From positions 1 through 64,000 of the forward strand of contig CAJNDS010000232.1 of the NCBI GenBank assembly GCA_905221605.1: 64,000 bases of DNA. Direction: 5' to 3'. This DNA is from Symbiodinium natans. Taxonomy: Eukaryota; Sar; Dinophyceae; Suessiales; Symbiodiniaceae. The notes beneath the pieces were generated by a model that saw only the letters and a list, made by a program, of their open reading frames with translations, made no database searches and had not been told where the DNA came from. The position numbers and the translations under genes were made by a program. This document shows positions 12,501 to 18,182 of the stretch, piece by piece. Position 1 is the stretch's first letter. Every line of letters starts with the position of its first letter.

Positions 12501-15500
12501 GTTTAGAGGTTTAGAGGTTTAGGGTTTAGGGTTTAGGGTTTAGCCCTAGAATCTGCGGCTCAGCTTAGGCAGAGCTGTTTCCATACATGAGGGCTTAGGA
12601 AAATAGGGGACCCCTAACATTGACCCCCAAATAGTAGGATTCCCGTATAGTCAGGACCCTAGTAAGGTAACTTACGGTTCTACCCAGAAGCCATGCTTAA
12701 GAGGCACCCGGGAAGATCAGTAGTGGTTTCCCTTCTGCTTACAAGTTGAGATGCAAACTGCATCTAGTAGCCCAGGAACCATATTATAATAAGGGCAGGT
12801 TGGTTACCTTATAAGGGAACCCAGAGCAAAAAAAAAAGAGGGAAAGAGTACCACTGGGCTACCAAGGCATTGAGACGACCCTAACCCGAACAACTCCACA
12901 AAAGCCTCGCCTTAAAGAATGCATGCTCAGACGCTCCGGAACATCTCCAGAGATTTCTCACACTGTCTTAGAACTTTCGAGTTCCAGTCCTCTCATTATC
13001 CCGAAAATGCCGCAGCTGGTGGACTAAGGAGAAGCGGCCTCTAGATTTGGTTTCGGTGCAATAAAAATTCTAATCCATTGTGAGGCCATTCACAAAAAGC
13101 ACCCAGCAAACCCTAAACCCCAAACCCTAAACCCTACGTAAGTCCTCCAAGCAGTTCCAGGTTGTCGTTGTCATCTCACCGGGCGGTGCGATGACGCAAA
13201 GCACTGGGGCAGCCCTCGCAGAAGGGGTCGGAGATTCTATGCTAAACGCGCCACAAAGAAGGTTAGGGCCTTTCCCGCCATATTCCATACATATTCCACC
13301 CTAAGACACAATCCCACAATATCGCCCCAGACCCTAAACCCTTTTTTAAGACTGGAACTGAGGCCAGCGCAGCAGCCATCCATCCAGAACCTAAATCCTA
13401 AACCCTAAACCCTGAACCCTAAACCCTAAACTCGAAACCCTAAACCCGATCTAAATCTAAGTCTACTCACCAAGCCCTACTTGAACCGTAAACCCAACGA
13501 AGAAACGCTCAACGTCTGCAGTCCCCCCTTCCCTTCCTTCATGCAGCTCTGATCCCCTAAGCCCTAGCAAGCTTGTGTAGGGTCTAGGGTTTCGAGTTTA
13601 GAGGGTTTTGGGGTTTGGGTTTAGGACAATTCTCCGACCAAAGTTCTCTTCCGGGCCCCCCATGACAATGCAGACCGTGTCTAGGGTACCCGGAAGAGGT
13701 CATCATCTGAGGAATGGATCAAGTGACCCTAAACCCTAAACCCTAAACCCTAAACCCTAAACCCTAAACCCTAAACCCTAAACCCTAAATCCCGAAACCC
13801 TGCTCCCACCCAAAAAACTTCCCTCAAGAAGCGCATGGCAAGCCAGGAAGCCCGGGTTTAGGGTTTAGGGTTAGGTTTAGGGTTCAGGGCTTAGGGTTTA
13901 GGGTTTGTACTCCAAGCACTGTGACGTGTGTACCCTGCATCCTAAACCCTGAGACCTTCGAACAACCCTCTACGCCCCAAGCGCTCGAAACCTTTCAAAC
14001 AAACCTCTTCTCGGGCTCCCCTAAACCCTAAACCCTAAACCCTAAACCCTAAACCCTGAACCCTGAACCCTAAACCCTAAACCCTAAACCCTAAACCCTA
14101 AGGTTGCGGAGCCTCCCGGGCGCAAGCTTGCCCTCAAAGCTCTCGGCCCGATAGAGTAGTTGCAGGAACTGCTCGTCCACAGCTTCAGAGGAGATGTCCT
14201 CCGAGCAGGGTTTAGGGTTTAGGGTTTAGGGTTTAGGGTTTAGGGTTTAGGGTTTAGGGTTTAGGGTTTAGGGTTTAGGGATGTCCTCCGAGCATGCTAC
14301 AGGTCTGTTGGGAATGTCGATTTTGCCCTAAACCGACCCTAAACTCTAAACTCTAAATCCTAATTAAGCCCTAAACCCTATACACCCTAAGGGGGCCGCA
14401 GCCCCTAAAACCAGCCCTTCATGAGCAGCGCAGTTTGCGTCCTCAGCGAAGATCATGCGGCAGAGCTTTGCAAGGGTTTCCTTGGCTGACTTCTGAACCC
14501 CTCCTAAAAGTTTAACTTTTAGGTTAAGGGTTCAGGGTTAAGGGTTTAGGGTAGTTTCTACAAAAACCAAAAAGTTAAAGTCCTAAGACCCAGCCAGAAG
14601 AAAGCAAAGTTTCTGTGCGACAGGTTGTCAGATTAGGGTCCAGTCCGGCACTGACCACCTCTTTCCTTTGCTGCTGTCTATGGAGGATCCCTGAGAAACA
14701 CAAAGTTGGCGAGTTGCCGCTTCTGCCCTGAAGAACTCAAAGCTTGAATTAGGGTTTAGGGTTTGGGGTTTAGGGTTCAGGGTTTAGGTTTTAGGGTTTG
14801 GGGTTGCGGCCCGGTTTCCTGTACTCCTCCACGACATCCTCCACGAGCATGGACCCAGCCCGCTGAGCGAAGACTTTGGCCCTCTCCCGCATGCGCCGCA
14901 GCAGCCTGTAATCCATCGACTTCATCTTGCTCAAGTGGATGACGCGGCCTGTGTCATCGTCGTTGGACCTCGCGGTCACGTAGGTTACAAAGCCTTCGCC
15001 CACGTCTTGCAACGTGGCTTTCTCGGTCGCCAGGCAGTTTTCCTGCAGCGCACGGACCGCGTCCTCAAGGGATGTACACGCATCCGGCCCAAGGAGCTTC
15101 AGTCTGACTGCGGGCAGTCCCATCTGGTGAAAGAAAGCCAGGCTGCTGGCAGGTGGCCAGCACAGCTCATCTCCCTGATTCGGCACCACGGCAAACCACT
15201 GCAGTCTGCGGAGGGAGCCATAGTCCACCAAGTGTGCCCCACTGCCTCCGATCATTTCCCCAACCAGTGTTCGGGATGACAGAGTCTCCTCAAGGTTCTT
15301 GCGCGACGTGTCCGGCAAGGCCATCAGCTGGGCAAACCAGAGTTCTGCCACGTGCCTTGCGAAACGGTAGCGGCGGTCAGACCACTGCGGTAGCTCGATC
15401 TCTGCGGCGTTCGCGGCTAGCATTGATACATTCTTGGAGCAAAGCACCCACTGGCCGGTGCCGGTGAAGAAGGACACCTGTGCATTTTCACCATTTGCCT

Positions 15501-15857
15501 TGTCCAGCCTGCTCAGTTCGACGAATGATCCACCCGAGATGGCGTCCTTGACAGAACCCAACAGCGAGCCGCAGACCTTCTTGCTAGCCCAGTAAGCACA
15601 TCCTACTACGGGCACCCTTTTGGGGATTGGTTCCTTTACAAGGAAACTATAACTTTAGAACCCAAAAGCAGGGCAAAAAAGCGTACCTCTGCAGGCCTTT
15701 TCGGACAGACTCCCAGCTGAGCTCAGGGGTTCACCGGCATCTTCGCCTGAGTAGACGGCAGAGAGGGTCTGGGCATCCATGTCGAAGAACTTGGGCAAAC
15801 CGCGGCGGACTAAGGTAGCCTCGCCCCCAGTTCCCACAGACTCCACGAAGCTTAAGC
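6442..15857 (-). CDS. TRL1: Multi-exon tRNA ligase (Trl1-type): RNA ligase, polynucleotide kinase and probable cyclic phosphodiesterase
   Basis: Gene-level entry; exons are listed separately. Trl1-type ligases heal and seal tRNA exon halves: a C-terminal phosphodiesterase opens the 2',3'-cyclic phosphate, a central kinase phosphorylates the 5'-OH, and the N-terminal domain seals through a lysine-AMP intermediate. Seen here, in that order on the minus strand: RGLPKFFD and the nucleotidyltransferase motif KANG; EGFVTYV; a P-loop GLPGMGKSS; SSDEF; LLLLDKNHPP; and HHVTLE. The kinase motifs lie on four exons separated by telomere-like introns, yet the last three joins keep phase. The order ligase-kinase-phosphodiesterase matches Trl1, which argues that this is one gene. 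The first exon begins inside the protein, so the true start was not found; it may lie above 15.9 kb. Joins between about 13.97 and 11.13 kb and below 8.99 kb are not all resolved, and two neighbouring genes cannot be fully excluded. Confidence 0.68.
6594..6702. mobile_element. Inverted-repeat element, AGACCCAGGAGTAA family
   Basis: Ends AGCTAGACCCAGGAGTAA and GGGTCCTAGCT are complementary. Relatives: 7636-7735 (AGACTCAGGAGTAA ... CTCCGGGTCCGAG) and a half element at 7870-7913 whose other half is replaced by CCCTAAA units. Confidence 0.55.
6856..6967. mobile_element. Palindromic element, TCAAAAACCC/GGATTTTGA type
   Basis: GACCCAGATCTTTCAAAAAC at one end pairs with TTTTGAAAGATCTGGG at the other. 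The inside is AT-rich with AAGTAAGGAAC/GTATATTCCTTAAC. Family with 18021-18135, 18382-18508 and 50175-50281. Confidence 0.55.
7007..7096 (-). CDS. Putative tRNA ligase exon: 2H phosphodiesterase HxTL motif
   Basis: Reads PDVVPPVRYVALEVEQHHVT then LEACGYQLS. A strand (RYVALEVE) followed by HHVTL matches one of the two H-x-T/S-hydrophobic motifs of 2H phosphoesterases, the fold of the Trl1 C-terminal cyclic phosphodiesterase. The partner motif was not found. The acceptor is GACCTAG|G; the donor is AGG|GTTTGG. Confidence 0.5.
7130..7226. mobile_element. TTTCCGAAAAnAGGGG inverted-repeat element
   Basis: Starts GGAGTTTCCGAAAACAGGGG and ends CCCCTATTTTGGGAAGTGCC. Translated shadows give FPKTGGTLGVP-type peptides, which are not genes. 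Relatives: 25446-25590, 49470-49560 and 56731-56848. Confidence 0.6.
7514..7559 (-). CDS. Putative short exon
   Basis: Reads EWRDAWDVYACA after AAG|GC, with a possible GA donor. It lies between the kinase exons and the HVTL exon. Confidence 0.35.
7899..7996 (-). CDS. Putative exon after the 17-unit tract
   Basis: Reads GARGSTPASVRRGSGQASSV then PVPSKSLPCQLA and TGA, Ser/Pro-rich. It overlaps at its end the remnant of an inverted-repeat element at 7870-7913, so the true exon end is unclear. Confidence 0.45.
7997..8122 (-). repeat. Telomere-like tract of 17 units with 7-bp flanking duplication, probable GT-AG intron
   Basis: CCTGGGG flanks the tract at 7996-8002 and 8122-8128. The tract 8003-8121 is 119 bp, exactly 17 x 7. 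On the minus strand both flanks read CCCCAG|G, so the first gives CAG|GTTTAGGG as donor and the second CCCCAG|G as acceptor. Removal leaves the exon frame open. Confidence 0.68.
8123..8221 (-). CDS. Putative exon ending at a duplicated CCCCAGG site
   Basis: The frame GHLGLRMTGLFLERSQKSPL then LVAQNTQPASP runs into CCCCAG|GTTTAGGG. The acceptor is TTTAG|G from an adjacent telomere-like unit. The frame continues in the exon at 7899-7996 after removal of a 126-bp tract intron. Confidence 0.55.
8222..8386 (-). repeat. Telomere-like tract with an 8-bp variant block (AAAACCCT)n
   Basis: About fourteen AAAACCCT units (8-bp period) are embedded between 7-bp CCCTAAA units. Acts as the intron between putative exons 8489-8396 and 8221-8123. 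Confidence 0.85.
8396..8489 (-). CDS. Putative exon
   Basis: Reads EPVQPLLSAISRLLLASGLT then SPGAERLSAFQ, clearly coding in composition. The acceptor is CTACGAG|G after CCCTAAACC. The donor is CAGC|GTGGTGGGG, which pairs in phase with the exon starting at 8221. Confidence 0.58.
8583..8626 (-). CDS. Putative short exon
   Basis: Reads SYEACTASCSQLGG between telomere-like tracts, after GCCCCAG|A and before a possible GC donor GGGAG|GCAAAA. A further open island, RCHKKQAPKINFPV, lies near 8760-8810 on the same strand. Phase was not tested. Confidence 0.35.
8988..9557 (-). CDS. tRNA ligase exon: kinase DKNH motif and C-terminal kinase part
   Basis: Exactly 190 codons. EFFEQAAAAATDSEKLHLLL leads into LLDKNHPPSALHREAQ. 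In Trl1 kinases a hydrophobic strand followed by D[RK]NNH or DKN is conserved. The remainder is helical (LRLHHRLAQLSDLADSSIEV). The acceptor is the introner end CTAAG|G; the donor is probably a GA after TGCAAA. The exon runs into TTTAGGG repeats on the plus strand. Confidence 0.72.
9558..9779 (-). mobile_element. Introner interrupted by a telomere-like tract, fills a kinase-domain intron
   Basis: The plus-strand start CTTAGTTGCTGAGTTCATC and the end GTACTCATTCAGCTACTAAG match both ends of the complete element at 26244-26349. The internal part of the end is repeated before a CCCTAAA tract (9660-9737). The flanking 4-mers are ACTC (9554-9557) and ACGC (9776-9779), one mismatch from a target-site duplication. 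Confidence 0.65.
9780..9878 (-). CDS. tRNA ligase exon: kinase middle segment
   Basis: Thirty-three codons: TQWDLGMDAASSSSKDVVRC then RKLAASRYQGAIE. Phase 0 at both ends. The donor is a GC (GAG|GCGTCTTAG) lying in the target site of an introner. RxRK followed by a helix is expected between the SSD and DKN motifs of the kinase fold. Confidence 0.65.
10221..10320 (-). CDS. tRNA ligase exon: kinase SSDE segment
   Basis: Reads CKFESQSPKALHSIATLSSD then EFTGEELRCLGAQ. SSDE after a short strand is where P-loop RNA/DNA kinases carry the aspartate near the 5'-OH substrate. The acceptor is CCTAG|G directly after CCCTAAA units; the donor is CAG|GTTGCA; phase 0. Confidence 0.68.
10661..11128 (-). CDS. 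tRNA ligase exon: P-loop of polynucleotide kinase domain
   Basis: About 155 codons. The first part is basic and helical (RMFARLKPRRRQILGKLQSH). A Pro/Gly-rich linker follows, then a hydrophobic strand and Walker A: VIVVIPLGLPGMGKSSLLEH. In Trl1 proteins the kinase domain opens with just such a strand and P-loop. A GA donor after GTACA would leave two bases that pair with the next exon. The acceptor is CTTCAG|G. Confidence 0.7.
11241..11355 (-). CDS. Putative exon with basic cluster, ends in a stop codon if not spliced
   Basis: Reads KAGEEAPRKRRRVQEALEEK then QQQVATRLASGQFLEAF and TGA. The acceptor is ACCCAG|G. The PRKRRR cluster looks like a nuclear localisation signal and the rest is predicted helical and charged. 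A GT donor within SGQ (GGGCA|GTTTTTGG) would avoid the stop, so it is either a gene end or an inner exon of the ligase gene. Confidence 0.5.
11440..11631 (-). CDS. Putative exon, frame unresolved
   Basis: A 190-bp non-repeat island between telomere-like tracts, open in two minus-strand frames. One has a hydrophobic end (FFGALLFCLGLLVAS); the other reads LHSFEKAGLPQRQPPGPGKP. It may hold exons of the ligase gene. Confidence 0.3.
11694..11748 (-). CDS. Putative short exon
   Basis: Reads SDWSRFCGRNKWEKRELR after the acceptor CTCTAAG|A. It runs into CCCTAAA units at its end. Likely part of the same minus-strand gene. Confidence 0.4.
11810..12048. repeat. CCCTAAA/CCCCAAA mixed tract
   Basis: Blocks of CCCCAAA and CCCTAAA alternate, with CCCTATAAA interruptions. 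Confidence 0.9.
12052..12131 (-). CDS. Putative exon, probably tRNA ligase linker
   Basis: Reads ARKGRATPKAYALRTACRKA then TSQSLP, basic. The acceptor is GGCCGAG|G and the donor AGG|GTTTGGGG. The intron before it would be only about 55 bp of CCCTAAA units. The opposite strand is also open (GSGKSPFCKLSGE), so the strand is not certain. Confidence 0.4.
12187..12290 (-). CDS. Putative exon, probably tRNA ligase linker
   Basis: Minus-strand reading EAEHARNSSAAPWPAEADAP then NCRFEGRRGGEPYVH. The acceptor is ACCCCAG|A. The donor is a GA where the exon meets a CCCTAAA tract (CAT|GACCCTAAA), phase 0. Plus-strand frames are also open here; the minus strand is preferred because both joins keep phase with the next minus exon and the neighbours are on the minus strand. 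Confidence 0.42.
12374..12535 (+). repeat. Period-8 telomere-like variant array (TTTAGAGG)n
   Basis: About twenty consecutive GGTTTAGA units give way to TTTAGGG units at both edges. This is an 8-bp derivative homogenised on its own. Confidence 0.9.
12764..12866. mobile_element. Introner-family element with 4-bp target-site duplication GCAT
   Basis: Begins CTAGTAGCCCAGGAACC and ends CACTGGGCTACCAAG, terminal inverted repeats of one family with 25686-25804 and 50922-51039. GCAT flanks it at 12760-12763 and 12867-12870. The plus-strand reading would give a GC donor and AG|G acceptor, but the frame upstream on that strand is not open, so wh ether it is an intron here is unknown. Confidence 0.65.
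12974..13023 (-). CDS. Putative short exon (HQLRHFRDNE)
   Basis: An open stretch HQLRHFRDNE after an acceptor CTCCTTAG|T, with a possible GA donor GAGAG|GACTGG. Another frame is also open, so the frame is not secure. Confidence 0.3.
13133..13236 (-). CDS. Putative exon, probably tRNA ligase linker
   Basis: Reads SPTPSARAAPVLCVIAPPGE then MTTTTWNCLEDLRR. The acceptor is GCATAG|AA and the donor CGTAGG|GTTTGGG. It is flanked by CCCAAACCCTAAACC-type units on its downstream side. Confidence 0.5.
13728..13790. repeat. CCCTAAA tract
   Basis: About nine perfect units. The island 13795-13858 next to it is open on both strands, undecided. Confidence 0.9.
13974..14020 (-). CDS. Probable tRNA ligase small exon
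   Basis: Reads GSPRRGLFERFRALG. The acceptor is TTTAG|GGG from a telomere-like unit and the donor GGGGC|GTAGAGG. The start phase fits the preceding exon; the next exon is not certain. Confidence 0.45.
14097..14198 (-). CDS. tRNA ligase exon, part 2
   Basis: Thirty-four codons: DISSEAVDEQFLQLLYRAES then FEGKLAPGRLRNLR. The donor is AGG|GTTTAGGG, taken from the telomere-like tract beside it. Phase 0 at both ends. Confidence 0.62.
14199..14285 (-). repeat. Telomere-like tract with 14-bp target-site duplication, probable 87-bp GA-AG intron
   Basis: ATGTCCTCCGAGCA occurs at 14194-14207 and again at 14281-14294. Between the copies is a nearly pure (TTTAGGG) tract, 14208-14280. On the minus strand the two copies read CGGAG|GACAT. 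Splicing from the first GA to the second AG removes one copy plus the tract and restores one continuous reading frame. Confidence 0.7.
14286..14327 (-). CDS. tRNA ligase exon, part 1 (split by a telomere-repeat insertion)
   Basis: Fourteen codons, GKIDIPNRPVACSE. The acceptor is TTTAG|G, supplied by a telomere-like unit. The next codons continue after the tract at 14208-14280, which is bounded by a 14-bp direct duplication. Confidence 0.62.
14412..14492 (-). CDS. tRNA ligase small exon
   Basis: Exactly 27 codons in phase 0: KSAKETLAKLCRMIF then AEDANCAAHEGL. The acceptor is GGTTCAG|A at the end of the introner-like element. The donor is CTG|GTTTTAGGG, a variant telomere-like unit. Confidence 0.62.
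14493..14613 (-). mobile_element. Introner-like element, exactly one intron of the tRNA ligase
   Basis: On the plus strand the element begins CCCCTCCTAAAAGTTTAAC, has a short self-complementary run (AAAGTTTAACTTTTAGG), a middle with degraded TTAGGG units and TTTCTACAAAAACC, and ends CCAGCCAGAAGAAAGCAAAG. A relative lies at 5956-6050. Both its edges coincide with the reading-frame edges of two flanking exons. Confidence 0.55.
14614..14690 (-). CDS. tRNA ligase small exon
   Basis: Reads ILHRQQQRKEVVSAGLDP then NLTTCRT. The acceptor is TTTCTCAG|G and the donor a GA (ACA|GAAAC). It is phase-compatible with the preceding exon (1 + 2 bases) and with the following exon (phase 0). Confidence 0.55.
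14811..15579 (-). CDS. tRNA ligase exon: adenylyltransferase core
   Basis: This is the longest exon of the gene, about 256 codons. The motif KANG lies near its start in SRLDKANGENAQ; in Trl1 enzymes this lysine carries the AMP. Further on come SKNVSML, LVGEMIGGSGAHLVDY (position of motif IIIa), EGFVTYVTARS (like motif IV, EGFV) and MKSMDYRLLRRMRERAK (like the basic motif V). The exon has no stop and runs at its end into telomere-like repeats, probably through a GC donor after GAAACCG. It lies between the FFD-containing exon and small helical exons. Confidence 0.75.
15580..15702 (-). mobile_element. Degenerate introner-like element filling a tRNA ligase intron
   Basis: The acceptor end reads TTACTGGGCTAGCAAG, matching the terminus GGGCTACTAAG of the family at 25686-25804, 12764-12866 and 50922-51039. 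Inside are the same landmarks: GGTAC, a T-run then GCCC, and AAAGGAACC. The other end has drifted (GGCCTGCAGAGGTAC against GGCCCAGTGGTAC). The element coincides with the gap between two exons of the ligase domain. Confidence 0.55.
15703..15857 (-). CDS. tRNA ligase exon: N-terminal part of ligase domain
   Basis: Reads LSFVESVGTGGEATLVRRG then LPKFFDMD. The RG...KFF stretch resembles the segment of Trl1 ligases that comes before the catalytic lysine (known family pattern RG..KFFN). The exon starts just after CCCTAAACCGAG, so its acceptor abuts a telomere-like unit. The end given uses a GA donor, which keeps phase 0 with the next exon. A GT donor 16 bases further on (GAG|GTACGC) is also possible but breaks phase with either visible acceptor. 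Confidence 0.6.
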
Positions 15858-16080
15858 CTCGGTTTAGGGCTTCGGGGCTTGGGGTGTAGGGTTTAGGTTT
15901 AGCCGAGTACTGACGTTGTCGTAAAAATGGCCGATGTCCGTTGGCCTGTCCAGGACAGACGGTGAGGCTTAACCCTCACCTTTCCGTTTCTCTTTTCGCT
16001 TGGGCGCTCGGGCTGTAAGGCCCGGCTGAGCGTTCGGGGTCTGTCGCTCGACGGAAGCGACCCCTCACTTGGAGTTTCGG

Positions 16081-16604
16081 TGTTAGGGTTTAAGCTGGGG
16101 TTGGGGGTAGCCTCGGCCCTTTTCGGGCCTTCGGCGTGTCAGGGCCCGTAGAGGCCCTCATTTATTTGAAGGTCAGGGAAAACCTTTGTGCCTGCTCCTG
16201 GATTCCCCTTCTTTAAGGGCCTCAAGCCTTTTGGTGGCTCTTGGCGCCTTTTGGGGGCTTCCTGGGGGCTTTCCTGGCCCTTCTGGGGGGTCGTTCTTAG
16301 TAAAAAAATCGCATTTGTTCTTGCGGGCACGGGCAAATCCTGGGGCACCAAGCCTCTTGGCCCTGAGCGTCCGGCTAGAGAAAAGAGGTCCACCAGCTTC
16401 CAGAGGGCCCCGGAGTCCCAAGTCGCGGGAGTTTGGCTTGCAAGCTTGCTTTGATGTTTTTCAAGTTGCGGTGTTAGGGTTTAAGCTGGGGTTGGGGGTA
16501 GCCTCGGCCCTTTTCGGGCCTTCGGCGCGTCAGGGCCCGTAGAGGCCCTTATTTATTTGAAGGTCAGGGAAGCCCTTTGTGCCTGCTCCTGGATTCCCCT
16601 TTTT
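16081..16604. repeat. Direct repeat of about 133 bp, two copies
   Basis: 16081-16213 and 16472-16604 share GTGTTAGGGTTTAAGCTGGG, CTTTTCGGGCCTTCGGCG, GGGCCCGTAGAGGCCC and GTGCCTGCTCCTGGATTCCC with only a few differences. The 258-bp insert between them appears once. No gene recognised; open frames on both strands look like GC-rich shadows. Confidence 0.85.
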
Positions 16605-17249
16605 GTGGCGTTCCTGAGATTAGTTTCAATCCTAAATGCAAATGCTTGAGCTTATGTTACTCCGGGAGTTTCAAGCGGTTCAACCGCCCCAAAGCTCAAC
16701 AGCAACCAGGAACACCCCCCCCCCCAGAAAAAAGAAAAAAATCAACACCCGCCAGAAGTGAAGAATACGCCTTCATTCAGGACAAGGGGGTCCTGTAGTT
16801 TAAAAGTATATTCCCCCTAAACCCTAAACCCTAAACCCTAAACCCTAACCCCTAACCCTAAACCCTAAACCCTAAACCCTAAACCCTAAACTATTCTGCA
16901 ATTTAAGAAAGGAAGCCCCCCTCTCAACCGAAGGTTGAGTGCCTACACTAATCTTGGCTGCACTCAGAAGGGTAGCTATAAATCAAATTTTTAGGTGCCC
17001 TATGAAGAAACCCAATAAACCCAAAAAGGCTAAGGCTCTAAAGATACAGTAAAGTACCACAAAGTTTTTTTGCGCACCCACGAAGCCACGTCTCAGACGG
17101 CGCAGCAGCATCGGATCCTCGGCGAAGAGAACGTCTTCCGAGCGCCCTCTCAGCCGACTCCGGGTGATTGCAACATCATGAAGCCTTTGCTGTTGGTTTA
17201 GGGTTTAGGGTTTAGGGTTTAGTGTTTAGGATTTAGGGTTTTAGGGGAA

Positions 17250-17354
17250 GGAGGGAATGAGGGAATGAGGGAATGAGGTACCCCGTATCCCTACATATAC
17301 CCTTTAAGGGACTATACAGGGTACCTCATTCCCTCATTCCCTACTAACCAACAG
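17250..17354. mobile_element. Palindromic element GAATGAGGGAATGAGG
   Basis: GGGAATGAGGGAATGAGGTA pairs with TACCTCATTCCCTCATTCCC around an AT-rich centre; GTTAG/CTAACCAAC at the ends. A close copy lies at 56623-56727. Confidence 0.7.
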
Positions 17355-17426
17355 TAAGCTTGGTAGCAAGGTGATTGCCGTTTAGGGTGTCGGAGTTTCC
17401 GTGGGAGAGTCCACTCTGTGAAAACT

Positions 17427-17524
17427 CAGCGAGCCCATAATACCCCTTAATTAAGGGATACTATTCTTAATTGCGGCATATCTGCCCACCCACTACACGT
17501 TAAGGTATATTGGGTTCGCTGGGG
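17427..17524. mobile_element. Small palindromic element
   Basis: CAGCGAGCCCATAATACCCC at one end is loosely complementary to TATATTGGGTTCGCTGGG at the other; same general architecture as the 50175 copy (AGAGCCCAATATTGC). Confidence 0.45.
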
Positions 17525-18020
17525 GCAAGCGTTGCAAGGTTATGCTCACTTTGAAGCTTTGGAAGTCTTGGCATTTCACACTTGTCTAAGAGGTTAAAAC
17601 CCTGAAGTTTGGGGTCCAGAGTTTAGGGTTCTGGGGTTTAGGGCTCAAGCCCAGCCCCCCCCCCCCCTCCCCTGCATCAAAAACCTAAACCTTAAACTCT
17701 TTTCTCAACATCAACCTAAGTCGCTGGCTCCAGTCTGGGATTATTTGGTTTTCTGTTTTGGCCGCCCGCCTAGCTAAGCAGCTGGCCATATGCAGTTTGG
17801 CCTTGAAGATACCTATTTTCTCGCCCCCCCCCCCCCCCACCCTCTGACAAACTGCGTACCGGAAATAGGTTGCACCCTGCCCAGAACCATTACAGGGACT
17901 GACAAGAAGAGCTCAACGCGCGAACGATTGACTTAGGTTGGCCGAGATGCCGAGTAGGAGCGTCGGCTCTTATTTGCAAAGCCGCAAGAAGGAAAAGAGA
18001 CGATGGATTTCAGCGAAGAA

Positions 18021-18135
18021 CCCAAAGACTCCAAAACCCTTTAAGCAAGGAATATCCCATAAAATATAATTACTAGGAACCCTAATATGATTCAAGGTAT
18101 ATATTCCTCAATTAAGGGGTTTTGAGTTCTCTGGG
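18021..18135. mobile_element. Palindromic element, intact member of GACTCCAAAACC family
   Basis: CCCAAAGACTCCAAAACCC and GGGGTTTTGAGTTCTCTGGG form the terminal repeats, with an AT-rich centre. Confidence 0.6.
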
Positions 18136-18182
18136 AATGGGCCCCGTCGTGTGCAGGGGAGAGGGGGGGGGGGGGGGGGGGA

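Larger units (their letters stand above)
16800..18010. other. Stretch without a clear gene
   Basis: Contains a CCCTAAA tract (16812-16890), two palindromic elements (17250-17354, 17427-17524), polyC runs (17655 and 17825) and short islands such as 17080-17200. No exon could be supported. Confidence 0.6.

Noticed and set aside
15896-16080. Dinoflagellate spliced-leader gene or snRNA upstream of the tRNA ligase
   Set aside because: The conserved spliced-leader core was looked for by eye and not found; no snRNA landmarks seen.
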